Shown here piece after piece: positions 33,401 through 44,029 of a stretch of DNA of 64,000 bases (the stretch's first letter is position 1; each line of letters starts with the position of its first letter). The notes below the pieces were generated by a model. The model searched no databases and was not told the DNA's origin. It was given only the letters and a program-made list of their open reading frames with translations. A program made the translations under genes and the position numbers. Source of the stretch: Breviolum minutum Mf 1.05b.01. Taxonomy: Eukaryota > Sar > Dinophyceae > Suessiales > Symbiodiniaceae. The stretch is taken from positions 112,783 through 176,782 of the forward strand of contig DF239102.1 of the NCBI GenBank assembly GCA_000507305.1, given 5' to 3'.

Positions 33401-35148
33401 GATGCCAGGGAGTACTGCATAGGCAATCTTCCCTAATTGAGGATGTACATAAAGCACTTTACTTGCAGCATGTTTGAAATCAGAATTCCATCCGGTCATG
33501 TCAATTTATCATAGAGTCTGCGATCATATGAAGCCTTTGTTTCGACTTCTTAGGCTCTCCTGCCACCTTGACGTTATTCATAATAGAATTGTTGATGCCT
33601 CAAATCCTGTACCACCTGGGATGTACTGAAAAGCTGTGTCAATACAAATATTGGGACAAATTAAATACCATTCTCAACTAATTAGATGTATTTCAGCCAT
33701 CAAACAGTATCTGTAGACCTTTCAACATCTTGAAATATTGTCGCCTTGCTTTGTTTTTGTCTCCCCGGGTGAACACGAATCGCTGATTCCGGGGTGGAGC
33801 GCTGCTGCGCACATGTTTTTCGAACCGGACCTGCCATGAACCCTGACCAACATCATAGGTCTTTCCTGAAAAAAGAGGTGGGATATGATTTTCAAAACTG
33901 ACCCTTTTTGGGGGTGAAGTTGCGTGATACCCAGAATTGAATTGCGTATATTTATATATGTATGTACATATACTACGTGTACACAGTAAGTATATACAGT
34001 CTATATATCTATGGCTATACATATCATCTAAGGAAACAGTATATCATAAATCATAGTCCGCCACCGACGCTCCAAAATCATAGATCTTAAAACATGTCCC
34101 GCCTTGTATGCTTGAGTGATTTTCTTGAAAGTCGTATCATCCAACTCCTGCGCCATGGGGCAGGGAATGATTAACTTGCAGGTGCTGTGTCTTTACTTAC
34201 ATAGGCCTTAGATACTGCTTAACTGCTTAACCCACTGCCATTGTCCAATTGTTGCCTGATAGCTACTTTCCTAGAGCACGTGTAAGACATGGGCAACAAG
34301 TTGGGATGGTTAGGTTTGGAGATCATGGGACATTTACCTCAGAGTACCTAAGCTAGTGACGTGTTCCAGTTTATTCACGTAAACTACAAGCCAAAAACAT
34401 TTGCCCCATCTGATTTTACTCGATGAGGAATCACCAAGTTGCAACTCAAGAAGCAACCCAACATCTATGTCACTTCTCACAAGCTTCAAAACCTGATCCT
34501 CACATATCTTCAAAAACAACATAGCGCTCCGGTGTTCCTTCCCTTTGTCTGGGTGGTACTTCAAGGCCAACTGGCGATATGCTTTTCGTACCTCTGGAAG
34601 TTTCACGCTGAAAACTTCACGGTGATGCACTGACTTGAGCAAACTGAATCAATTCTAAGGCAGCATTTTGGAACAGACACCTTTCTTCACCTTATGATAA
34701 GACAAACACAAATGATGATTCCTGCTGCTGATGCTCCAATGCTACCTCATGCAAAACGAACAAAAAAACAAACAACTCCTCCTGTCTTGTTGCTCAAAAT
34801 TGACCAACAAATGCAAGGGGGTCAAGCCTCATGGATGTTGCTAGTAGGGAGCAATCCCAACCTGGGTTGTGAGAGGATTGAAAAGTCCATACGGTTGATG
34901 GAAGAAACATTCTCCACCAGTTGATAGGTAGTTAGTCCCATGATTTCCCAGGGTTTTATCCATCCCAGCTGGTGCAGGATTTCTTCCATCAACAATGGAT
35001 GTCCAAAATTCTCAGGGCGATGTCTGCGCATCAACAAAAAAACGTAACCTTAAGTAATATATCTGCGAGTTGTCAAAAAAACCAGTCAAATGGTGAAGAT
35101 TAAGGTTTGGATTCTCGAAACCTCACCCGAAAAAGGTGACTGGGACCA
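30444..35148 (-). CDS. J-domain (DnaJ-type) protein gene, several exons
   Basis: Gene-level entry for minus-strand exons joining in phase from 35148 to 30444. They code a J-domain: SPFSEVRKAYRQLALKYHPD has the basic helix II and the HPD triad that stimulates Hsp70 ATPase. A later helix reads DDTTFKKITQAYK. Then come a basic segment (TRGDKNKARRQYFKMLK), a polar stretch, and possibly a TAA stop after SIGAHPA. The residues between HPDKG and FKKITQAYK are longer than in a standard J-domain, so one border may be wrong. The first J-domain helix (usually YxxLGL) was not found. The set sits on the same strand just upstream of the U-box gene and may be its neighbour or its N-terminus. Confidence 0.7.
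31007..31058 (-). CDS. Exon (DDAVIAQKIGPRPSAGK)
   Basis: 52 bases, acceptor GCTGGAAG, donor AAG|GTTTGT. Phase 2 in agrees with VPPVVR upstream, giving VPPVVRDDAVIAQKIGP. Unrecognised domain. Confidence 0.65.
32132..32179 (-). CDS. Exon (GSLLSYHGAKVPPVV)
   Basis: 48 bases, acceptor CGTCCAAG, GC donor GTACG|GCAAGT, phase 2 in and out. A GT donor four bases later is an alternative with worse phase. Confidence 0.55.
33108..33153 (-). CDS. Probable exon (SSPRLMKQETKSPL)
   Basis: 46 bases, acceptor CTGCATAG, donor CTAAG|GTTTTT; the phases match both neighbours. A second frame (KLAKTHEARDKITTK) is equally open, so the reading rests on phase. Confidence 0.45.
33719..33830 (-). CDS. Basic exon of the J-domain gene
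   Basis: 112 bases, acceptor CATGGCAG, donor AAAG|GTCTAC. It reads VRFEKHVRSSAPPRNQRFVF then TRGDKNKARRQYFKMLK, very basic. Phase 0 in from ITQAYK. Confidence 0.7.
34103..34147 (-). CDS. J-domain exon, late helix (ELDDTTFKKITQAYK)
   Basis: 45 bases, acceptor TGGCGCAG, GC donor AAG|GCGGGA, phase 0. FKKITQAYK matches J-domain helix III (FxxIxxAYxxL). Confidence 0.75.
34493..34593 (-). CDS. J-domain exon with HPD motif
   Basis: 101 bases, acceptor CTTCCAG, donor CAG|GTTTTG. EVRKAYRQLALKYHPDKGKE is a textbook J-domain helix II plus the HPD loop. The rest (HRSAMLFLKICEDQ) is less typical. Confidence 0.85.
34894..34995. repeat. Palindromic element, family E
   Basis: CGGTTGATGGAAGAAACATTC at the left mirrors GGATTTCTTCCATCAACAATG at the right, with ACCAGTTGATAG and CAGCTGGTGC inside. 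A relative lies at 13308-13391. Confidence 0.7.
35127..35148 (-). CDS. Short J-domain exon (WSQSPFSE)
   Basis: 22 bases from acceptor CCTCCCAG to donor TCGG|GTGAGG; phase 1 out gives SPFSEVRKAYR, the normal start of J-domain helix II. An inner acceptor at 35139 would make it 13 bases. Confidence 0.55.
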
Positions 35149-35374
35149 CTGGGAGGGATAGCATAACCAACAAGATATATGATATATGTATATACAGCAT
35201 CAAGAGGAACAGATTTTGGTATGGTGCCAATATAAGTTTCCAATACCTGTTTTTGTGTAAAGGAACCAATATTCGAATATTCTTCCTGAATATTGAGTTG
35301 CTCCACAAGTGTAAAGATTTGACTTGATAAATGTATTGCTGTTTTGCATGTGTACAATAAACATATCTCCACAG

Positions 35375-35459
35375 CATCCATGGGACTGGTATATTTCCCT
35401 ATATACATGTACCATACAAATCAACCATCATGTAGGTAAATATACCAGTCCCATAGATG
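35375..35459. repeat. Palindromic MITE-like element, family A
   Basis: CATCCATGGGACTGGTATATTT at the left mirrors AAATATACCAGTCCCATAGATG at the right; one of the cleanest copies. Confidence 0.85.
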
Positions 35460-35982
35460 GTATGGGTATTAAACACCTGTAGATGCATGTGACTTTCATG
35501 CAACCCATCACACCGTGGTAGTCTTTCAGTGCTTACGGCCTCAAATCCATGGTAGTCGGTCTCCTTCAACAAACCAATCTGCTTGGGGAATTTCTCAGAC
35601 TTGTTCAAACTGTTTGCTGTTTGGTGAAATTATGGTTGGTGATTGAAGCATCATGTATATATAATGATTTTTTGCTCCAACCCATCATATGCACCATGTT
35701 GGAGCAAAAACAGATATTCCCCTTAAATGGTGAGTTTGTGGTGATTTACCATTGTAAAAAGGAAGCAATTTCCTTAAGCATCAAACAAATCTAAGATTTT
35801 GTTGTGGGATCCTTTTTTATGAGATATCTCCATTTGTATCATGTCATATATTGGGTTTTTGGTGCAACTCAAGGTAAAAACGCGTTCCCGTGTTCTTCCT
35901 GGGCATTCCCATCACTCGGAAATGTGCTGCTCCAGGATGATCCTTCATGGCTGATTGTTGGAACAACTGTCTTTGGAGGGTC

Positions 35983-36110
35983 CACTCCCGAAGACTAACA
36001 TAGCACCTAAAAAATGGTGTTTGGGAGACTCGGAGACTACTGTCCTTTTGGGAAGGCCTATTTTCAGAAGATATGTTATATATGATTTATGTATGTTAGT
36101 TTCAGGGAGG
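35983..36110. repeat. Palindromic MITE-like element, family B
   Basis: CACTCCCGAAGACTAACATAGC at the left and ATGTATGTTAGTTTCAGGGAGG at the right; internal TTTTGGGAAGGCC pairs with GGTGTTTGGGAGAC only partly. Confidence 0.7.
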
Positions 36111-37029
36111 GCACCTACTGTCGAAGAGTTTTCGTAATCGTTGCATTTTCCCGTATTCTCCGTTTTTTTTTCCGAAGGGAAAAAGGTAGTCTATAGTATA
36201 TACTAATTCGCTTCTGTGAAAATTGGTAGCATCTTTGCAGTTGAGAGTGTGATGCCTCATGGCCGAAGCTCTAATTAGACATGTACTATACAGATTGGTC
36301 AAGTCGTCGAACAGTATGTTGGTTTCTGCAACTACAGACCTTTTTAACCCCTCTGGCCCCTCTCCGTTCTCTGGTTGGCAATATAGAAATTGAACAAATC
36401 TGCGTTTTAGTTGTTGCATTCCAAAACAAGCATTGCAGAGTCACATCTCCAAAATTCAAACCCCATGTTACAAGCAACATAGCCGAACAAAACAACAACT
36501 ACAAGAACACATAGAAAAACAAAGCATCCGGCCCCCCGTCTCCACAGCCTCCACATGAACTTCTGGAAAGGCACAGCTGGATCTGTTGGACCTCATTCTG
36601 GATCGAATTGCTTCGATACTTTACCATTTGCCAATAGGCCAATCCATTGATAAAGCGTTGTTTCATAAAAAAAACATCCCGTTGTGCAAGTTGCAATACT
36701 ATTTGCTCAAGTTTTCAAACACAAGCCCGGTTGTCTTTTCAGCCCTTTCACTTGGTCCTAGAAAAACCAAAAACATCCCAAAACCAAACCTCTGTGCACA
36801 CCGATTGCACACCCAATGCAAGTTTCACGATCTTTGAGTCAACTCTGACAAACACATGACGGACACAGTGGGAGTCCAGTCCATTGGTCATTTTTGGTAA
36901 GGGGAAACTACCAAATTCATCCAAATTCGAAGCTCCCTAATTCACAGAGTTTCAGAATCCTCTCGCCATTTCTTTGCTTGCTTAAGTGGTGATATCACCC
37001 CATTTGGAAAATCGTCGAAAAATAAAACA

Positions 37030-37150
37030 CTCCGAGGTGCTCGAAAAAACGGCTTCTTCCGTTGGTACTGGTGCCCGCCGTGCCGGTTGTGCCACTGGAC
37101 GACCTTGTTTCTTTGGCGAGTGACTTGATGCCACGAATAAACAGAGCCTT
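37030..37150 (-). CDS. Coding island, frame uncertain
   Basis: A GC-rich patch open in two minus-strand frames: a basic one (WHQVTRQRNKVVQWHNRHGG) and a Ser/Thr/Gly-rich one (RSSSGTTGTAGTSTNG). The second looks like a linker. Borders not fixed. Confidence 0.35.
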
Positions 37151-38100
37151 TTTTTGTGAGTTTCAACGGTAAGTTCAACAAGCTCACCTGAGTATCAACA
37201 AAATTTGCAATGGGACATAAAATGTGAAATCAAAAATGTGAAATGCTTGTTGCTTGTACAGGGAGTTCTTATCATCCCTAGACAACCAGGGCATTGATCA
37301 GTGCTCGCCTAACCATAGCCACTGTGATTTGTCGAGATGTACAATCACAATGCGCGAGTGTTTACATGTATTAGGGCTCTTGAAAATGCTAGATGTTTGA
37401 ATGCATGTCAGTGTCACATACATATTACATACTTGTAAACCAATCATGATCAACGAATTCTGCATATACACACATAGATAGCACAATCTTGGTTTCAAAT
37501 ACTAAGGAAAAACTAGTAACATGGTCTTTGTCTCAACTACATTTGTTTTGTGATGTATGTATGGTATTGCATGATTGACGGGACATTCATTAGATGGCCT
37601 CTTTTGGCAATGCTTCACAGTACGTTGTATGGCATTCACCGTCCCCTTGGCCCAACATGATCATCTTCATTCCAGCCATTTTCAAAACGAAATAGAACGT
37701 ATACGTCCTAAGTAATCTGATCGCAGAAACATCCAAAATTTATAGCTAATTCCAAGCCATGAAAGAAAACACTCCACAACTCTCATGCACAACAAAGTAC
37801 CGCAAAAACTAAAGATTGGTCGACCCCTTTCACGAAACCAATTTAGCGTCAAGCGCTCAAAAAATTGGATCAAGTGGATGGTTCATGCGAATTTCAATCA
37901 TTCCAACGCGGTGAATCTTCTGGTCATGGGCACATGGCAACCCTTCCCTTTCAACAACATCTCTGAAAACGCCTCAAACAAAGAAATCATCTATTGAGCA
38001 CCTAAAAACTGAAAACAACAAAACATATCTTGAAGAAAACATATACTATCTGATCTATGCACTATCACTTGAGAGGACTTTTGTTGAACTTCAACCTTTT

Positions 38101-38225
38101 TCCCGTTTCAACAAACCCAAAAAAAACGGAGATTTTGCGGCCTTGGAGGTCGGCGAGGTTGGTTTGGCACACCCTTGGGCGCCCTGTGTGGAAAGTTGTT
38201 TTGCGGATGTCGTGAACGCTTGGTA
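38101..38225 (-). CDS. Coding island, frame uncertain
   Basis: Two minus-strand frames are open: KQLSTQGAQGCAKPTSPTSK and a Pro/Arg-rich one (APKGVPNQPRRPPRPQ). A poly-A run at the 3' edge blurs the end. Confidence 0.35.
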
Positions 38226-38249
38226 AGTGGAAACGATGAAGAAAGTGTT

Positions 38250-38545
38250 GGTGGAAATTGAAACAATGATGATGATTATTCTTATTAGTGATGATTGATG
38301 AAGAAAATTAAATGTTGATGGTGATGGTGATGCTAGTGGTGGGTGGTGAGTATGAGTATTATTGCTAGTGATTGGTGATAATGATTGTGATGACGCGGTT
38401 GTGGTGTTGTTTCTGATGATGCGGATGCTCTTCTTCTTGTTTTGTCTCGTCTTCTCTTTGCGTCTCTTCTGGTTGTTATTGTTGTCGTGGTTGTTGTGGT
38501 TGTGGTTGTTGCTCTTGTACTCCAGGACATTCTCAACCCCAATCA
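38250..38545. repeat. GAT- and TTG-rich low-complexity tract
   Basis: GATGATGATT-type repeats at 38255-38400 pass into TTGTTGTGGTTG repeats at 38474-38515. They create a long but spurious 188-residue minus-strand frame rich in Asn, Thr and His. Confidence 0.85.
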
Positions 38546-39352
38546 AGATGAAGGGAATTCCTTTATGAATTGTTGGGAAAAGGATGGAAAAGGTATGTTG
38601 CACGATATCCTGGAAAGATCTATACAAACCAAGTCTTACCAAGTCTTGCTCTTGCAATTTTGTATGACAAGTTTTTGTGAGAATATCCGCACCTGTGTGA
38701 CATTCTAGTTACGGTCCCCACCAGGATGAAATCTCATGTTTTAAGTATGGGTGATCCGTACTCATCATCTTTTTCTGCTGGCATCCTGGCAAAAGCCAAG
38801 GGCTACATTTTAAGATTTTTTTGCAAACTGGTCTTCTAATTTTACGCCACCTTGCTGACTAGGGCCACAGTTGTTTGTCCCTCAAACTTCAATCCAGCCG
38901 TCTTTGAGGGGAAATTTCACAGGTGGCTTTGGCAAGGTTTACAAGCGTCACACCATGATCCAGTTTTTTTCGGTGGTTTATCTCAGCCATCATGGTCTAG
39001 AGGTCAAACTGAGCTCCCCTTGCGATGCTGGTGGTGGTGGCGTTCCAGTCTCTTCAAAACCAGGCCTTGAGAGTGCTCCCCAGAGTAAAGAAGTGTTTCA
39101 ATCATTCATACCGAAGATGACTCACGTCTTGTAGACTATGGAGTCTTAGTATACCATATCTAAGGAGCCAGCCTAAATCGTATCAACATGTATCATGTAT
39201 AATATGCGTACTAAACGCATGACTACTGACAGGGCTCAAATCCTACTAACAAAAACAACTTTAGCCAGAGCTTTAGTTCAACAGTGGATACTGCAAAAAG
39301 AAGGGACGGTCCAACTTGAGACAAATTGTCACAACTAAACCAATACCCATAC

Positions 39353-39438
39353 CATCCATGTATGGTATATTTACCTACATTTGGCTGATTTTTATGATAA
39401 GTGTAGGTAAATAATGGTAAATACACCATACATGGATC
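39353..39438. repeat. Palindromic MITE-like element, family A
   Basis: CATCCATGTATGGTATATTTACC at the left, GGTAAATACACCATACATGGATC at the right. Confidence 0.8.
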
Positions 39439-39696
39439 CTATGGGATATGAATCAGTGAAAGAACTGCCAGCAAAAGTTCAACACTTCTCTTCTCATTGA
39501 CTCAATTACTTGGTGGTCGAGCCACGCATCGGAGAAATTGCCAACTTTTAGTATCAGGGTTATATATAAAAATAATTGACTGTGAACGACCTGCCATTTT
39601 TCCCAAGTGCTTCAAATTTTGCATCTTCACTTTCATCCGTCCCACTTTTTCATCATATCTTCATCTTTGTGTTTCAACTTTTTCAATGGCAACGAC

Positions 39697-39779
39697 CGTT
39701 GTGCCCCAATCCTTCTTCCATGTTCCCCTTGGCAAACCCATGGCACTGGGTTCCCCGACGCACTCGCGCCTGTCCATGC
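39697..39779 (-). CDS. Exon of unknown gene (GMDRRECVGEPSAMGLPRGT)
   Basis: 83 bases, acceptor CGACTAAG, donor ACG|GTCGTT. It reads MDRRECVGEPSAMGLPRGTW then KKDWGTT and takes up the split Gly codon of the exon before. Family not recognised. The other strand is also open here. Confidence 0.65.
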
Positions 39780-39837
39780 CTTAGTCGAGGCATGTTCGAA
39801 AAGTTGACCAAGATGACTTGGCGACTTGTGTGTTTAC

Positions 39838-39891
39838 CAAGTGGTTCACCAATCAGTTTGAACCTTTCAAGGGGCTCCAGCGCCAGTAAAT
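39838..39891 (-). CDS. Exon of unknown gene (LLALEPLERFKLIGEPL)
   Basis: 54 bases, acceptor TTGTTCAG, strong donor CTTG|GTAAAC, phase 1 at both ends. It reads RALARD-LLALEPLERFKLIG across the upstream join, a helical charged stretch. Confidence 0.7.
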
Positions 39892-40632
39892 CTGAACAAA
39901 ACTCCAAATATTTTAACGTATCTACCTAGCCAGTTGATGGACAATATCTACCTAGCCAGTTGATGTGTTCTGCTTCCATATCCCTAATGATTTCCGACTG
40001 GGTTGTTTTCCATCCCAAGTGGTGATCCGGCGGTCACAATAATTCCATCTGCAGCATGCATCAGCGTTTCTGACAAGAACAAATCCTAAGGTATGATTCC
40101 CTAACCTGAAAAATCCTGAATGGGTATCTAGGTGGTGGTTGCAATCCAACTGAAAAATATGTTTGTCAAATGGGAATGTTTCCACCAAGGATCAGGGTAC
40201 AGTTTCCCAAAAGAGTCATTGAAAAGGACCACCGCTTAGGTATCTTCGCCCGCACGCGGAGCCCCCGAAAACCGATGATTGGAATGTTCACCCAAATGTC
40301 AGGTGATTTTGGGAAAATTTCTTCCGAAACCACCACATCATTGATCTAGGTGGGAGCTAAATTCATAGAGGCTATTGATCAAAAAATCATTTTCCACATT
40401 GAAAAGAAAAACACGTATACAATATACGAAACATATACAAAACTATTTTGAGGTGGTATCCTACTAGACTTCGCAATTTGAAAGCGCCAAATTTTCTAGT
40501 AAAGTTATCAAACATCAAAAATTGATTTATTGATTGGGACAATTTTTCCAATAAGGAGTCCAAGATCATCGGGCAAAACCCACATCTAAAAACCCAGTGA
40601 CAAGAAAGAAACACCACTTTTTCTAAGCTCAC

Positions 40633-40721
40633 CACGGGCAAGCGCACGCCGCCTTCGCCAGGAAGCAGAGGCGGGAATGGGAAGCAGGGAGGATTCCCGT
40701 TGCCAGTGTGGACATTTCACC
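40633..40721 (-). CDS. Exon of unknown gene, arginine-rich
   Basis: 89 bases, acceptor ATCGAAG, strong donor CGTG|GTGAGC. The phase-matched frame reads VKCPHWQRESSLLPIPASAS then WRRRRALAR. Two other frames are open but do not fit both neighbours. The acceptor is only eight bases from a family D hairpin. Confidence 0.6.
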
Positions 40722-40728
40722 CTTCGAT

Positions 40729-40833
40729 ATGGGTGTTTCCAAAAACAGGGGTACCCCAAAATGGATGATTTATGATGGAAATCCCTATTAAATTGGATGA
40801 TTTGGGGGTACCACCATTTTCGGAAACACCCAT
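40729..40833. repeat. Palindromic MITE-like element, family D
   Basis: ATGGGTGTTTCCAAAAACAGG at the left mirrors CGGAAACACCCAT at the right; GGGGTACCCCAAAATGGATGA pairs with TTGGGGGTACCACC. Confidence 0.85.
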
Positions 40834-41224
40834 ATGGACGTGTCGAATTTTTCCTTTATGGCAAATGCTTTGCGGAAGTCCCTACATCAACTGACCCCCG
40901 CCATTCCTATAGTTTTGGCTTTCCAGCATCTTGGATGGGGAACATCCGATACATCCCAAGAACTAATGCTTGCAAACTTAACATAGACTTGGAGAAGGGT
41001 ATTACATGCTTATTCCGTGTCTTCTCCCGCCAAAGAGGCAAGAGGGAGTTACCATGTCGAAAACCCTAATGCTCATGCTTGGAAAAGGTAACTCCCTTGA
41101 AACCATGGTCCTTAAAACTATCGTAATCTGGATCCTGGTCTCGGATCCACTTGAAACAATATCAGTAAAAATGGGAATATTTCCCAAATAGGGGTGAACA
41201 CGAACATGGTGAACATATGTGAAC

Positions 41225-41246
41225 ATATATATATATATATATATAC
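41225..41246. repeat. (TA)n microsatellite
   Basis: Eleven TA units. Confidence 0.95.
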
Positions 41247-41312
41247 AAAGAAACGGGTGTGTTCCATGGTGTACCTTGCTATTCCAACACAGCAGCATGG
41301 GGCCAAATCTGC

Positions 41313-41344
41313 CTGCAGTAAAGCTGCCAGCGCCAGGCCTCAAA
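41313..41344 (-). CDS. Exon of unknown gene (FEAWRWQLYC)
   Basis: 32 bases, acceptor GGGAACAG, GC donor TGCAG|GCAGAT, phase 2 out, giving FEAWRWQLYCRVKCPHW with the next exon. Tryptophan-rich. Unrecognised. Confidence 0.6.
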
Positions 41345-42038
41345 CTGTTCCCGGGAGTCAAGTCAGGGCTGATGTCGTTATATCACTGGATTTTAGGTTA
41401 TGAAAACAGAACCCCTTTGGAGATTTTAAACCCTAGGAAGAAACGGGATTTAGATTTGGAAATTCATGACTTTAGATCTCCAGGGACTATCTTTGGGAGC
41501 ATGGCAACCGGCTTCGATCTGCAACCCAGACATAGCAACGCCGTTGATGTGTGCATTGATGAATTTTGCAGCTAAGGAATCCTACAAAGATGTCAAACAT
41601 TGATCCCTGGCTGTTGGTATCTACCAATTAAAGGGGAAACGGACCATCCATTTGAAACTTTTCAACCAACATTCCCTGAAAGCAGTTGAAAAAAATGCCA
41701 TCCCAAAGGGAAGGATTGTATTGCATCTTTCAATGCTGTCTTCAGGGAGGATAGGTGCCGTTTCTTGTTGGCACACTATGTTGCACTTCCGAAGGTCGAA
41801 AAACTTGCAGTCCAAGAACCCACCAGATTTCCATTGTTTACTGGACATCCTGTCAATGCTGGTACTTTCTATCAAAATATCAAACCTCTGCAAAAACGGA
41901 ATTCTGAAAACATTGCAACCCGTAACCCAAAGACAAAAACATTGTTTCAAAAACAACTATTCAAAAATAAAATCAAAGAAAAAATGCCGTGAATCTTCTT
42001 AACAAATACCACCTTGCACTTCGACTGCACTCAGAGAC

Positions 42039-42072
42039 TCTCAGACTCCAAACGTCCAAACTCCTGCAACGC
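42039..42072 (-). CDS. Exon (ALQEFGRLESE), 3' end uncertain
   Basis: Acceptor GTTGCCCAG; phase 0 from LMQ of the upstream exon gives LLRRLMQALQEFGRLESE, a clear amphipathic helix. The frame stops soon after, so a donor must lie near 42039-42052; the exact one is not clear. Confidence 0.55.
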
Positions 42073-42960
42073 CTGGGCAACGCTGGGGACAAGAGAAACC
42101 TAGCTTTGGGGGATGGCAAATCAAAGATTGATGTGGAATTTGAAAAAAACCACCCAAAAACATGTTGTTATTTTACTTAGTTACGTAGTTTTACATTGTA
42201 GCATTCCCAGAATGGGGTATGTGGAGGGAAGCTTAATCCTGCAAAACTTTCAAACAAAGACACATCAACCTAAAGGTAGAATCCATTCGAATATTTATTC
42301 ATTCAAGAGAACAAAACTAGTGCTGGAGAGGGAACTTGGCCAGCTAGTTGATGTGATTTCCACATATCTCAACCATGGTAACAAATGATTTCTCCAACGC
42401 AACCACCCGCAACTTATCCCGCCTCCCAGCGGCAATGGCCCGGTGGTTCCAGGATACGCGTCCTGACCCAAAAAATTAGGATGGCACCTTTCTCACGACA
42501 CAAGTTCTTCATTTTTATCATAATATAAAAGGTGTGTGAATTTCATTGTAATTCCAAAAAATTATGTTGTTTGGAGTCACGTGGATGGGACACTGACTCT
42601 GAGTTCATTACTGAAAAACCAATGATTTATATAAACCAGTACTGTACAGGAAAAAAACACGGCACATCTTAAAACAGGAGAAATCACTTGGGATTTTCCG
42701 AAACGTTGCTGGGGTGAAATTGGTAATTTGCGCAACCAATGTGGAAGGATTCCCGACCAAACGACCATTTGGGATTTTTCGGTCGGGGTTTTTAGTCGCT
42801 GCAACTTGCGCAGATTACATAGATGTGTGATTGAAAACTTGGTGAATGGAATCAATCCAACTGTTTGGAAACCAACCATGTTTTGGTTTTTGTGCTGGAA
42901 CTCTAATTTCTGCAACCCTTGACAAACTCACCACCCACAAACACCCTTGACCATCTTCAC

Positions 42961-43021
42961 CTGCATCAATCGACGCAACAAATCTCCATGTTCGTCGGCA
43001 TGCTGGCGTGAACCAATGGCG
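42961..43021 (-). CDS. Exon (AIGSRQHADEHGDLLRRLMQ)
   Basis: 61 bases, acceptor CAACCTAAG, donor CAG|GTGAAG. Good splice sites and a coherent charged helix; domain unknown. Confidence 0.7.
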
Positions 43022-43600
43022 CTTAGGTTGCAAAAAATAGATGTATAAACCCCCAAACCATCAATCACGGACAGCGCCGGGACCCTTGTGACAGGAAACA
43101 AATGAAACAAGTGAATCATGGAAAATGCAGCAGATGAAAATGGAGTCACCCACCCATCCCTTTCCAAAACTTATAAAACGGACCATATAGTATCAAAAAA
43201 CAGTCACCACCAGCCATACACATGATCAGGTTTCAAAATTGCAAATAACAATGTGGAGTTGCCAAATTTTAGGGGTTTTTTAAACAGAAGAATTGCCCAA
43301 AACTTTGGTTGTTCCCACTGCCGCCCTTTTACATGACAAGTGGGGGCTATCAACTCGTGCAAACTTGCGCTGTGCCATTTTTGAAACTCAGATTTTAAAG
43401 GGTATCACAAGCTTAAGTAGTGGGCACTGCAAAGCCACAAAGAAACCAATAAAATAACATGCTGACGTAAAGGGCCAAGCTTTTGACTCTTGACAACACA
43501 TGTGCCAACAGACTCCAATCCAAACCATGACAGAAAGGCCGGGTTTTCTGTCTCCAGCAGGAGGATGTGGCTGACTCGCTTCTGAGGGATGTAAGGTATC

Positions 43601-43721
43601 CTGCACCGTCAGCACATTTGGGGCATGGGAAGCCAACTGTTCTGCCAACCTGGGATCTGCCCGCTTCATCCCACATGCAACCATAGCTCGGCAAGGAACC
43701 GCTTTTGGGGAGCCAAAGATG
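43601..43721 (-). CDS. Exon (ACGMKRADPRLAEQLASHAP), end uncertain
   Basis: Acceptor TTCCGCAAG; the frame reads IFGSPKAVPCRAMVACGMKR, ADPRLAEQLASHAPNVLTVQ. Phase 2 in matches the exon at 43854. The end at CAG|GATACC is a GA donor; a nearby GC donor is possible. Unrecognised. Confidence 0.6.
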
Positions 43722-43812
43722 CTTGCGGAAACCTCCCCACATCTAAGCCCTTTTGCCATGTTGGATACTTCCCACGTGGACACACCATAAACGAAGAACT
43801 GGTTGACTTTAC

Positions 43813-43854
43813 CATAAACGGTCCGGCTTTGCAGCAACACGAGCGAGGAAGTGG
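43813..43854 (-). CDS. Exon (HFLARVAAKPDRL)
   Basis: 42 bases, acceptor ATGCAACAG, strong donor TTATG|GTAAAG. Of three open frames, this one gives phase 2 and joins the next exon as AAKPDRLCIFGSPKAV. Confidence 0.6.
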
Positions 43855-44029
43855 CTGTTGCATTGAGCCAGGTTTAAGTCTCGAAGAACGTCTTTGTTTG
43901 CGTACAACACAATTGCAAGTCATCAGAGTATTTCACTCCCCCAGTTCACTACCGAAGGTGAATATGCCCTGTGAAAGGAGATTTCTTTCCCAGGAATATC
44001 CTTGCATCTAGCGGGAATTGAATTCCTGG

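Larger units (their letters stand above)
35149..36990 (-). other. Intron/intergenic stretch with hairpin elements
   Basis: No exon I can border was found. Family A and B elements lie at 35375 and 35983. Short minus-strand open readings near 36540-36600 (DPAVPFQKFMWRLWRRG) and 36200-36400 have no confirmed splice sites. The missing first J-domain helix should lie here or further upstream. Confidence 0.5.

Noticed and set aside
38091..38657. 188-residue minus-strand open frame rich in Asn, Thr and His
   Set aside because: Most of it is translation of GAT/TTG simple repeats; only the last part may be coding.
41219..41575. 118-residue plus-strand open frame starting in a TA run
   Set aside because: The first residues are the repeat IYIYIYI, and it overlaps the minus-strand exon at 41313-41344, whose phase fits its neighbour.
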